A stretch of 5,547 nucleotides of DNA. Source: a bacterium. Its GTDB lineage: Bacteria > Fidelibacterota > UBA2242. The notes under the pieces are model-generated. The model was not told where the DNA came from, ran no database searches, and was given only the letters and a program-made list of their open reading frames with translations. Shown one piece after another: positions 1-5,088 of this stretch. The DNA lies in assembly GCA_018895675.1 (NCBI GenBank), contig JAHIOG010000060.1, positions 1 to 5,547 on the forward strand. Direction: 5' to 3'. A program made the translations under genes and the position numbers. The first letter of the stretch is position 1, and every line of letters starts with the position of its first letter.

Positions 1-665
1 GTGCCTTTACCCCGTGACAGCATATCCTTGAAGGTCATGTGTTTCGGGAACCAGCGTCCGTCCTGCTGAAAAACCTCATGTATTTCAGTCTTTTTCAGCA
101 GTTTGCCGCTCTTGGCAAAGCGCTCTTCCTTTAACGGTAGCAATCGCTCGGTATCTACCCAGATTTTCCGGGAATAATAAGAAATGTCATCCTTTTTCGC
201 GGTAAGCTCCAAAACCCAACACTCCCGGTCACGAATGGTTTCTGTCCCCAGGACCTCTGCATTATAGCATTCTATCATGCTGGAGTTGTCGGTAATATCT
301 TCATAAGACAGGTCCGAGCCCATTACTGATTGCCGTAGAAGATGTCCGGAAATTGTGATTATTCGGTCTGTCGGTTCGGGGGTGTATATCCAGAGTTTAT
401 CCGCTGTTTTCAGCATTTTTGTACCAGCTTCGCGCGGTGGCGAAAGATATTCGACCATTGCCAGATCATTTCCTTTTGACCAGCTTTTTGATTCAATCGT
501 CCGGTCGCCAATTCTGCCGTGAATAACCATTTTTGACGTTGATATTGCCTGATCGATTACCATGTTTTCATCGATTTTATTTAGTATCTCCTCTGCAGAT
601 GGCGTTTGAGCCATTAACAAAGATGAGAAAAGAATAAATATTCCAAAGGCTATAATTTTTTTCAT
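1..665 (-). CDS. LolA-like outer-membrane lipoprotein-sorting protein (3' end cut off by window)
   Basis: The start ATG is at 665-663 and the frame is open to base 1, giving 221 whole residues; the C-terminus lies off the window. Residues 1-19 look like a Sec signal peptide (MKKII, then a hydrophobic run ending LLMA, then QTP). No lipobox Cys is seen, so a soluble periplasmic protein is expected. The mature part shows features I associate with the LolA-like 'outer membrane lipoprotein-sorting protein' family (PF17131 type): EYLSPPREAGTKML (72-85), LWIYTP (91-96), MGSDLSYEDI (115-124), and a later KIWVDTERLLPLKEE strand. Family members are about 240-260 residues, so some 20-40 are missing. A good AAGGAG site (679-674) lies 8 nt before the start. 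The ATG overlaps the TGA of the upstream permease (ATGA), so translation is probably coupled. Likely role: a periplasmic carrier accepting an amphiphile from the ABC permeases. The exact cargo is unknown. Confidence 0.88.
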   Translation of the reverse strand, partial: MKKIIAFGIFILFSSLLMAQTPSAEEILNKIDENMVIDQAISTSKMVIHGRIGDRTIESKSWSKGNDLAMVEYLSPPREAGTKMLKTADKLWIYTPEPTDRIITISGHLLRQSVMGSDLSYEDITDNSSMIECYNAEVLGTETIRDRECWVLELTAKKDDISYYSRKIWVDTERLLPLKEERFAKSGKLLKKTEIHEVFQQDGRWFPKHMTFKDMLSRGKG

Positions 666-1936
666 GTTTCTAACTCCTTAAATAATGAGGCGGTTTGCCT
701 TTTATAAATACCAATGCCCGCCAGCATCGTGCCGATGACTGTAGCCAGCAATCCCGGAATAAAACCGATGTAATAAGCATGGCTTACAATCGTTGCTTTG
801 ATCACCGATGGAAACATTATTGAACTTGTTTTCATCATGGAACCAATATCAATACCTTTGACTGCCATCCAATAAGAAAAAAGCAAGCCAATTATAGTTC
901 CAAAAACTGAACCAATAACCCCAATACCAATCGATTCAATTATCATCGACCTGTAAATATGACCTTTATATTCTCCAATCGCTAATCGGACACCTATTTC
1001 GCCATAACGGCGTAAACCACCCAGCAGTCCGGAATTCCATAATACAAGCGACATTGCACCAATAAAAACAAAGATTATTATACCTATAAAGTGGTCGGCA
1101 TAATCAACATAATCAGATAATCCGGATTGATGTTTTAGATCGGACATTGTCAGGGAAAACTCGTCATCAGGATCAGAAAATTCCGCATTAAATTCGCCAG
1201 ATATCTGTTCAGCTTTTGGATTATTATAAATATTGTCAGAAAAATAGCCCAGAATTTCACCAGTCGCATTTTCCATGTTAAGGGCATATTGAGCATCTGT
1301 GATATCCATTATTATTGCAGCCCTGTCCATTGCAGGAGTTCCAAATTTTACTGTACCGGATAAGGTAAAATTTTGCATTGTCATACTGCCATACATAGTA
1401 GAACCAAGAAATGTTACTTCTTGTCCGGGCACTATTTCCAGTTTTTTGGCAAAATCATCACTAACCAGGATCTCCCCGGGATTTTGAGGCAATTCTCCCC
1501 GTATTAATGCTTTTAAAATATTTAGTCTGTCTAACTCTGTGCTGTTCTCTGAAAGAATATCAGCCGCAATCCCAATTGTTGGGCCCTGTATTTTTGTCTC
1601 TCCGTTTTCATCGGCAACATCTAAAAGCCCGCCAAATTTTATTCGATTAATAAATATCATCTCCGGATAGCGATTATGTAGATTATCCAATATTTCATCG
1701 ACACCAATCATGGCATAGTCATTTGGCATCTGATCAATATTATCTGCATAGCCTCTTGTCATAATCCTGACATGCCCGGTAAGAAATCTAGCGTTAAAAT
1801 CTATCATGTCACCTATAAAGCCGGAGAAATAACAAGTCATGAAGACGGTCAACGCAACGCCAATACTAACCGTAATTGCCGGGAAAAGACTTCGGTGATG
1901 GTCTCTGAAGACACCTTTTAATAGAAATTTTATCAT
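662..1936 (-). CDS. FtsX-family ABC transporter permease (LolC/E-MacB type), second permease
   Basis: This 424-residue protein has the standard plan of the MacB/LolC/LolE permeases. There is one N-terminal membrane segment (about 18-40), a large periplasmic domain (about 45-280), then three C-terminal membrane segments (about 283-305, 331-358, 386-411). The cytoplasmic stretch GGLRRYGEIGVRLAIGEYKG (306-325) is the classic FtsX 'RRxxEIGxxxAxG' coupling region that contacts the ATPase. The C-terminus YKRQTASLFKELET is a divergent form of the usual 'PxxAL+' tail. Its ATG overlaps the TGA of the preceding permease as ATGA, with an AGGGGG site (1950-1945) 8 nt upstream. Its own TGA overlaps the ATG of the LolA-like gene. 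The two permeases are not identical and probably form a heterodimer with the ATPase encoded upstream. The substrate cannot be read from the sequence. Confidence 0.92.
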   Translation of the reverse strand: MIKFLLKGVFRDHHRSLFPAITVSIGVALTVFMTCYFSGFIGDMIDFNARFLTGHVRIMTRGYADNIDQMPNDYAMIGVDEILDNLHNRYPEMIFINRIKFGGLLDVADENGETKIQGPTIGIAADILSENSTELDRLNILKALIRGELPQNPGEILVSDDFAKKLEIVPGQEVTFLGSTMYGSMTMQNFTLSGTVKFGTPAMDRAAIIMDITDAQYALNMENATGEILGYFSDNIYNNPKAEQISGEFNAEFSDPDDEFSLTMSDLKHQSGLSDYVDYADHFIGIIIFVFIGAMSLVLWNSGLLGGLRRYGEIGVRLAIGEYKGHIYRSMIIESIGIGVIGSVFGTIIGLLFSYWMAVKGIDIGSMMKTSSIMFPSVIKATIVSHAYYIGFIPGLLATVIGTMLAGIGIYKRQTASLFKELET

Positions 1937-3096
1937 TGTATTTTCCCCCTGATTGCATCTGTTGGATTCATTTTACTAATTCTTCTTGTAGGTAAGAAAC
2001 TTACAATGGTCGTGGTTATCAAGACAACCATCGCAGTCACAACAACTAATCCAATGGTATAATATGGATAGATGGTATCGGAAATTACAAGTCCCATATC
2101 GTCAGTTCCTTCCGGCATAGACATACCTTTGACCGCTTGAAGGTAAAGTAATGGTGCACCGTAAATAGCAGCCAGAATCGCCGCCAGAATTCCATGCATA
2201 GCTCCTTCAATTGTAAAGATTCGTATAACCTGTCCCCTGGTCATACCGAGTGCAATGTCGGTACCTATCTCTTTCTGCCGCCGGAAAATGGACAGAACCT
2301 GGGTATCGAATATAGCGATCCATGCTAATAACAGCAGAACAAACCACATAACCAGCCCGCCAACATTTTTCATTTTTATCATCTCGTCGAATTCTTTTAA
2401 TAATATACTATAATCCTTAAACAACCAATGTGGTAAATCCTGAGCTGAAGTGATATCCTGACTTGTTACTACCATAGTAGCCTCTCCGTCCATCTGCATA
2501 ATTTTCTGGAGTCTTTTTAAGGATACCCACATCTGCCCATTATCAATCATCGGCACATTTGTTTTGAAAATATGTACAACTTTGGCGTCAGCCGCATCAA
2601 AAGTGCCATTTGCATCCCGCCAGCGGACAGTGACAAAATCACCGATTTTTAGTTTATTATTCTCAGCCATCCTGGAACCCAACATTACCGGAATTTCCAC
2701 TGCATCGGATTCCAGATATTCAGTCGGAATAGTAAGAACCTTTTGAGCCGGTTCGATGCCTTTTAATAAAACACTTTGAACCCGGCCTCCCGGATAGATC
2801 GTGGCTTGTGCAACTAAGACCGGAGCATAATTATCATCTGATTGTAGTTTTTCATGTATAATTCCATGGGCATCCGTCAATGTAAATGGATCATAGGGAT
2901 CGTAGTTTTCATGCCAATATTGGCCGCCGCCGATTTCCTGATTCATAGTATCGTTGCGAGCCTGGCGATCCCAACCATTAATAATACCCCTGTGCCAGAT
3001 GATGACAAGGAAAGAGAGGGAGAGAACAAAGACATTCAACCATGTCCTCAATCCCGCGCCGATAAGGTTGCGATAGGCTAATTTTATTGCTAACAT
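1933..3096 (-). CDS. FtsX-family ABC transporter permease (LolC/E-MacB type), first permease
   Basis: This 387-residue inner-membrane protein has an N-terminal membrane segment (about 18-36), a periplasmic domain (about 40-243), and membrane segments at about 245-265, 293-320 and 344-368. The FtsX coupling motif is textbook: RRQKEIGTDIALGMTRGQV (272-290), followed by IFTIEG. So is the C-terminal LPTRRISKMNPTDAIRGK (368-385). The ATG is preceded by AAGGAGAG (3110-3103) with a 6-nt spacer, which fixes the start. The gene ends in an ATGA overlap with the second permease. The IVP unit separates it from the ATPase gene that should power it. About 70 bases lie between its start and the nearest repeat (3166-3193), so the insertion has left its own ribosome-binding site intact. 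Confidence 0.93.
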   Translation of the reverse strand: MLAIKLAYRNLIGAGLRTWLNVFVLSLSFLVIIWHRGIINGWDRQARNDTMNQEIGGGQYWHENYDPYDPFTLTDAHGIIHEKLQSDDNYAPVLVAQATIYPGGRVQSVLLKGIEPAQKVLTIPTEYLESDAVEIPVMLGSRMAENNKLKIGDFVTVRWRDANGTFDAADAKVVHIFKTNVPMIDNGQMWVSLKRLQKIMQMDGEATMVVTSQDITSAQDLPHWLFKDYSILLKEFDEMIKMKNVGGLVMWFVLLLLAWIAIFDTQVLSIFRRQKEIGTDIALGMTRGQVIRIFTIEGAMHGILAAILAAIYGAPLLYLQAVKGMSMPEGTDDMGLVISDTIYPYYTIGLVVVTAMVVLITTTIVSFLPTRRISKMNPTDAIRGKIQ

Positions 3097-3165
3097 TTTA
3101 AACTCTCCTTTTATTTTAATGTATATTCTTCAACTAACTCTTATAGATAAGCAACCACTATAACA

Positions 3166-3193
3166 ATGGTTGATGATTGATGGTTGATGGTTG
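3166..3193. repeat. Four 7-bp tandem units (ATGGTTG), downstream arm of the intact IVP unit
   Basis: Read on the plus strand, the units are ATGGTTG, ATGATTG, ATGGTTG, ATGGTTG, with no spacer. The last ends directly against the TGA stop of the IVP gene (3196-3194). The first overlaps a small hairpin, CAACCA (3152-3157) pairing with TGGTTG (3167-3172). The same 7-mer in opposite orientation makes up the array on the other side of the gene. Confidence 0.85.
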
Positions 3194-3631
3194 TCAAGGA
3201 TTAATCTCATAACTTTCAAAACCTTCCTTTACATTATAAACGGCAGCCTTTGACTTGCCTTTCAAATGTATTTTCCTTTCAATGCTTTTTATCAAATTTG
3301 CGAGTTGCTGTAAAGCATCATCATATCTTAAACAAATGCTTTCAGTTACGGATTTTTGTAGTAATTTGACATCACTGGCATATCTGATATGAGTCGTCGT
3401 TTCACGTGCTTCTCGACGACAGTAAAATAAAGAATGCAAATACTCTGTACTATATTGGGCATAAAATCCTTCCGTCATATTTGCACAAACGGACTCTGAA
3501 GCTTTTAATAATTGGATTCTTAGCCAATGAAAATCGGACCCATAATCTCTGGTTATTCCTTCTACTTCCAGTGCTAGCTCGTAGAACATCTGATATACAG
3601 GCATCTCTTCTACTCTATTAATCTTTCCCAT
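3194..3631 (-). CDS. Four-helix-bundle protein of the 23S rRNA intervening-sequence (IVP/S23) family, intact
   Basis: This 145-residue protein is full length for the family. It starts with the typical short leader and 'VEEMPVYQMFYELALEVEGIT' helix (residues 7-27). The hallmark second helix follows, LLKASESVCANMTEGF (41-56), matching the family pattern 'L..A..SV.ANI.EG[FY]', then a third helix with EYLHSLFYCRREARETTTHI (63-82) and a fourth at about 91-120. The tail after residue 122 is basic and then looks unstructured. The family was first seen in insertions within 23S rRNA genes and is related in fold to Avd of diversity-generating retroelements. Its cellular function is not established. A GGAG site (3642-3639) lies 7 nt before the ATG. 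The gene sits between inverted 7-bp repeat arrays, one abutting its stop codon and the other its start codon. It splits an ABC operon, which marks it as an insertion rather than a transporter part. Confidence 0.85.
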   Translation of the reverse strand: MGKINRVEEMPVYQMFYELALEVEGITRDYGSDFHWLRIQLLKASESVCANMTEGFYAQYSTEYLHSLFYCRREARETTTHIRYASDVKLLQKSVTESICLRYDDALQQLANLIKSIERKIHLKGKSKAAVYNVKEGFESYEINP

Positions 3632-3694
3632 TTTTTATCTCCATTAACCATTTACCATTCCCCATTAACCATTCACTATTCCTCATCAACCATT
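3632..3694. repeat. Degenerate array of nine 7-mers (three 21-bp units), upstream arm of the intact IVP unit
   Basis: Read on the minus strand from 3694, the whole gap between the ATPase and the IVP gene is three 21-bp units, each starting AATGGTT: 3694-3674, 3673-3653 and 3652-3632. Each splits into three ATGGTTR-like 7-mers, for example ATGGTTA ATGGGGA ATGGTAA. The third has drifted into the GGAG ribosome-binding site and A-run in front of the IVP ATG. The first contains the stop codon of the ATPase gene. TCATCAACCATT (3683-3694) is the exact reverse complement of bases 3165-3176 at the other end of the unit. Confidence 0.8.
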
Positions 3695-4396
3695 CCCCAC
3701 TTTCTCAACCAATTCATCTTGGGACACTTTCCCGTCAAAAAGAGAAACTTTCCTGTGCAGATACTTTTTTACTTTTTCATCATGAGTGGCAAAAATAAAA
3801 GTTGTTTTTAACTCTGAATTCAATTTTTCCATGGTTTGCAAAATATTATGTGAATTTTCAGCGTCAAGATTTGCTGTAGGTTCATCGGCTAATACAATTA
3901 CCGGTTTTTTTACCATTGCCCGGGCAACAGCCACGCGCTGGCATTCGCCACCGGAAAGCTGTGCCGGTCTGGATTTTATTTTGTCAGTAAGTCCTACCCA
4001 TTCAAGGGCGTCCATTACTGCTTTTTTTCTCTCTTCTGCGTTTTTTCCGAGAAGAAGTAAAGGGAATTCGACATTTTCATAGACGCTGTAAACAGGTAAA
4101 AGGTTGTAAGTCTGGAAGATGAATCCAAGGTGTTCATTACGCAATTTTGCTGCCTTCTTATGAGATAATTCACCAATTGACTGTCCGAGAACTGTGGCTT
4201 TACCTTCACTTGGGGCATCCAGAGAACCGATGATGTTTAGAAGGGTGGTCTTTCCTGAACCACTTGGACCGACTAGACCGGCAAATTCGCCTTTTCCGAA
4301 AGTGAGGTTGATATCATTCAAGGCAGTGAATTTACCGCCACCGATAGGGAACCATTTGATGAGACCCTCGATTGAAATAATTTTTGAATTTTCCAT
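3686..4396 (-). CDS. ABC transporter ATP-binding protein, LolD/MacB type
   Basis: This 236-residue ABC ATPase has every core motif: Walker A GPSGSGKTT (43-51), Q-loop Gln95 in FIFQTYNLLPVYSVYENV, signature LSGGECQ (147-153), Walker B VIVLADE (166-172), D-loop NLD (176-178) and H-loop His205 in FATHD. The length and the 'FQTYNLLP..S..ENVE.PLLL' block fit the LolD/MacB/FtsE class, which works with FtsX-type permeases. The two such permeases downstream are the obvious partners. The usual RQ after the signature Glu is CQ here, a common variant. The start is supported by AAGGAAGG (4408-4401) just upstream. The last codons (GNG-stop) fall inside the first repeat of the array that precedes the IVP gene. 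The natural C-terminus may therefore have been slightly altered by that insertion. Confidence 0.95.
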   Translation of the reverse strand: MENSKIISIEGLIKWFPIGGGKFTALNDINLTFGKGEFAGLVGPSGSGKTTLLNIIGSLDAPSEGKATVLGQSIGELSHKKAAKLRNEHLGFIFQTYNLLPVYSVYENVEFPLLLLGKNAEERKKAVMDALEWVGLTDKIKSRPAQLSGGECQRVAVARAMVKKPVIVLADEPTANLDAENSHNILQTMEKLNSELKTTFIFATHDEKVKKYLHRKVSLFDGKVSQDELVEKVGNG

Positions 4397-4431
4397 TTTT
4401 CCTTCCTTATTTTTGTTATTGTTTATGATTT

Positions 4432-4450
4432 ATAGTCATTCATTGTCATT
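4432..4450. repeat. Inverted partner of the 10-bp array (downstream arm of IVP unit 2)
   Basis: ATAGTCATTCATTGTCATT contains GTCATT twice at 10-bp spacing (4435 and 4445), and a third GTCATT lies at 4477-4482. It is the reverse complement of two units of the array at 4981-5027 with one mismatch. It ends inside the stop codon of the last pseudogene frame (4449-4451). Confidence 0.75.
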
Positions 4451-4496
4451 AGCTCACTTCGTTCGCATCATTTGTGGTCATTTGCTTCGCTGCCTG

Positions 4497-4534
4497 CCCC
4501 GTGAAATGCGAAGTATGAGCATATTTCACCGGGG
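4497..4534. repeat. Long hairpin with CCCC/GGGG base, between IVP remnant and ATPase gene
   Basis: CCCCGTGAAATGC (4497-4509) pairs with GCATATTTCACCGGGG (4519-4534), with one bulged base and a two-base bulge, closing a 9-nt loop. CTTCGC (4485-4490) could pair instead with GCGAAG (4508-4513), so two folds compete. No U-run follows on the minus strand, so it is not a standard terminator. It may be a dispersed palindrome or an mRNA processing or stability site. Confidence 0.7.
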
Positions 4535-4717
4535 TCATTGATTGTGTTTTTTTACCAATAGAATTGATGTAATTATTTAATTTCACGCCAATTTTGTTGA
4601 TTTCTTTATTGAAGTAATTAAAATCTTCGTCTTGAATTAACTTTCTGTTAAATGCTTTGGTAAGCCAGGTTTTTGATTCATATAAGGAACCCCTGGAATA
4701 ATAACAAAAGTTTTTCA

Positions 4718-4743
4718 CTTCTTTATCTCGTAGAGATGTCTTC
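4718..4743. repeat. 22-nt insertion-like segment with small palindrome, flanked by CTTC
   Basis: ATCTC (4725-4729) and GAGAT (4733-4737) form an inverted repeat around GTA. The segment is bordered by direct CTTC repeats at 4718-4721 and 4740-4743, 22 bases apart. Removing one 22-base period joins the two pseudogene frames as GRYHYVEVKNFCYYSRGS, which has the spacing typical of the family. Confidence 0.5.
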
Positions 4744-4817
4744 GACATAGTGATACCTTCCGAAACCCTCACTAAGATTGGCAGCCACAGAGTCGATTGC
4801 TCGAATTAATTGTTTTC

Positions 4818-4835
4818 TCCCGATATATATCGGGA
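4818..4835. repeat. 18-bp perfect palindrome inside the decayed IVP gene
   Basis: TCCCGATATATATCGGGA is identical on both strands. It falls in the coding part of the remnant, just before the QLIRAIDS helix. It adds 3-4 residues (IPIY) compared with the family spacing I remember (KxTxGKQL). It is in frame, so not disruptive by itself. Confidence 0.85.
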
Positions 4836-4923
4836 TATTTTTGGTAAAATTATCCCACTTAATGACAATATTCCAGACTTTCTCGCCGATTTCCATAGAT
4901 AATTTTTATACATTTAATTCTTC

Positions 4924-4935
4924 CTCCGAAAGGAG
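4924..4935. repeat. Small hairpin CTCC-GAAA-GGAG at the N-terminal frameshift
   Basis: CTCC (4924-4927) and GGAG (4932-4935) flank GAAA. TCC recurs 11 bases apart (4925 and 4936). Removing one 11-base period on the minus strand changes the broken start to MKLSKREEELNV in a single frame, reaching the TAA at 4908-4906. Confidence 0.45.
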
Positions 4936-4959
4936 TCCCGTTTGGACAATTTCATTCTG

Positions 4960-4966
4960 CTCTCCT
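4960..4966 (-). promoter_or_regulatory. Ribosome-binding site AGGAGAG of the decayed IVP gene
   Basis: AGGAGAG on the minus strand lies 4 nt before the ATG at 4955-4953. It identifies the original start of the broken gene even though the frame closes after 13 codons. It resembles the AAGGAGAG in front of the first permease. Confidence 0.6.
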
Positions 4967-4980
4967 AAATTAACAACTTA

Positions 4981-5027
4981 ATGACTATGAATGACTATGA
5001 ATGACTATGAATGACTATGAATGACTA
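4981..5027. repeat. Perfect 10-bp tandem repeat, ATGACTATGA x4.7
   Basis: Four identical copies of ATGACTATGA fill 4981-5020, followed by ATGACTA (5021-5027). After that the pattern decays through AATGACGACCTAATAAC. The array lies between the barrel-protein stop (5089) and the ribosome-binding site of the broken IVP gene (4960-4966). Perfect copies suggest recent expansion by slippage. Confidence 0.95.
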
Positions 5028-5088
5028 CATAATGACGACCTAATAACTACAAATACCTTTTCAAAAACCCACAAAACATTGACAACAA

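Larger units (their letters stand above)
3166..3694 (-). mobile_element. Putative IVP insertion unit 1 (intact)
   Basis: About 530 bp is bounded by inverted arrays of the same 7-mer and contains only the IVP gene. It lies between an ABC ATPase and its permeases, genes normally adjacent. No transposase and no clean target-site duplication can be seen, so movement on its own is not shown. If it moves, it would do so by means supplied elsewhere or by repeat recombination. The term mobile element is my inference from position and boundaries. Confidence 0.4.
4449..4955 (-). pseudogene. Decayed four-helix-bundle (IVP/S23) gene with frameshifts and a stop
   Basis: The family can be followed through three frames. 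An ATG (4955-4953) with AGGAGAG (4966-4960) upstream opens MKLSKRDSF, which soon ends. A second frame gives ELNV-stop-KLSMEIGEKVWNIV, then KWDNFTKN, then the hallmark QLIRAIDSVAANLSEGFGRYHY, ending at TAA 4725-4723. A third frame continues with KNFCYYSRGSLYESKTWL and INKIGVKLNNYINSIGKK (to about 4548), then reads through a hairpin to TAA 4451-4449. The lesions are a +1-class shift near 4925-4936, a TAA at 4908-4906 where the family would fit a Tyr, 3-4 extra residues at the palindrome 4818-4835, and a shift at 4718-4743. The third-frame part alone could be mistaken for a 107-residue gene starting at a GTG (4772), but it lacks the first two helices and a ribosome-binding site. Sequencing error is possible but would have to occur several times. 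Confidence 0.8.
4432..5027 (-). mobile_element. Putative IVP insertion unit 2 (decayed)
   Basis: About 600 bp has the same design as unit 1 but a different repeat. ATAGTCATTCATTGTCATT at 4432-4450 faces the 10-mer array at 4981-5027, whose reverse complement matches it at 18 of 19 bases. The unit holds only the broken IVP gene and a hairpin. It lies between the barrel-protein gene and the ATPase gene. As with unit 1, no transposase is present and mobility is inferred. Confidence 0.38.

Noticed and set aside
2854..3081. Plus-strand open frame opposite the first permease
   Set aside because: It lies fully antisense to a well-supported permease, has no family features and no convincing ribosome-binding site.
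3141..3152. CTTATAGATAAG near-palindrome upstream of the first permease, possible operator
   Set aside because: The arms are 5 bp, and no clear -35/-10 pair lies beside it. Chance is a sufficient explanation.
3194..3631. IVP gene considered as the Avd component of a diversity-generating retroelement
   Set aside because: Avd shares the fold, but no reverse transcriptase, template repeat or variable repeat is visible in the window.
4194..4541. Plus-strand open frame opposite the ATPase start and spacer
   Set aside because: It covers the Walker A region in antisense and reads through the hairpin. Its composition is that of a shadow frame.
3194..4955. Possibility that the IVP genes mark a 23S rRNA gene
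   Set aside because: No rRNA-like sequence flanks either gene; the neighbours are protein-coding ABC transporter genes.
4981..5027. Tandem array considered as a CRISPR or origin iteron
   Set aside because: The units are 10 bp with no spacers, and no cas, replication or partition gene is present. It is a simple tandem repeat.
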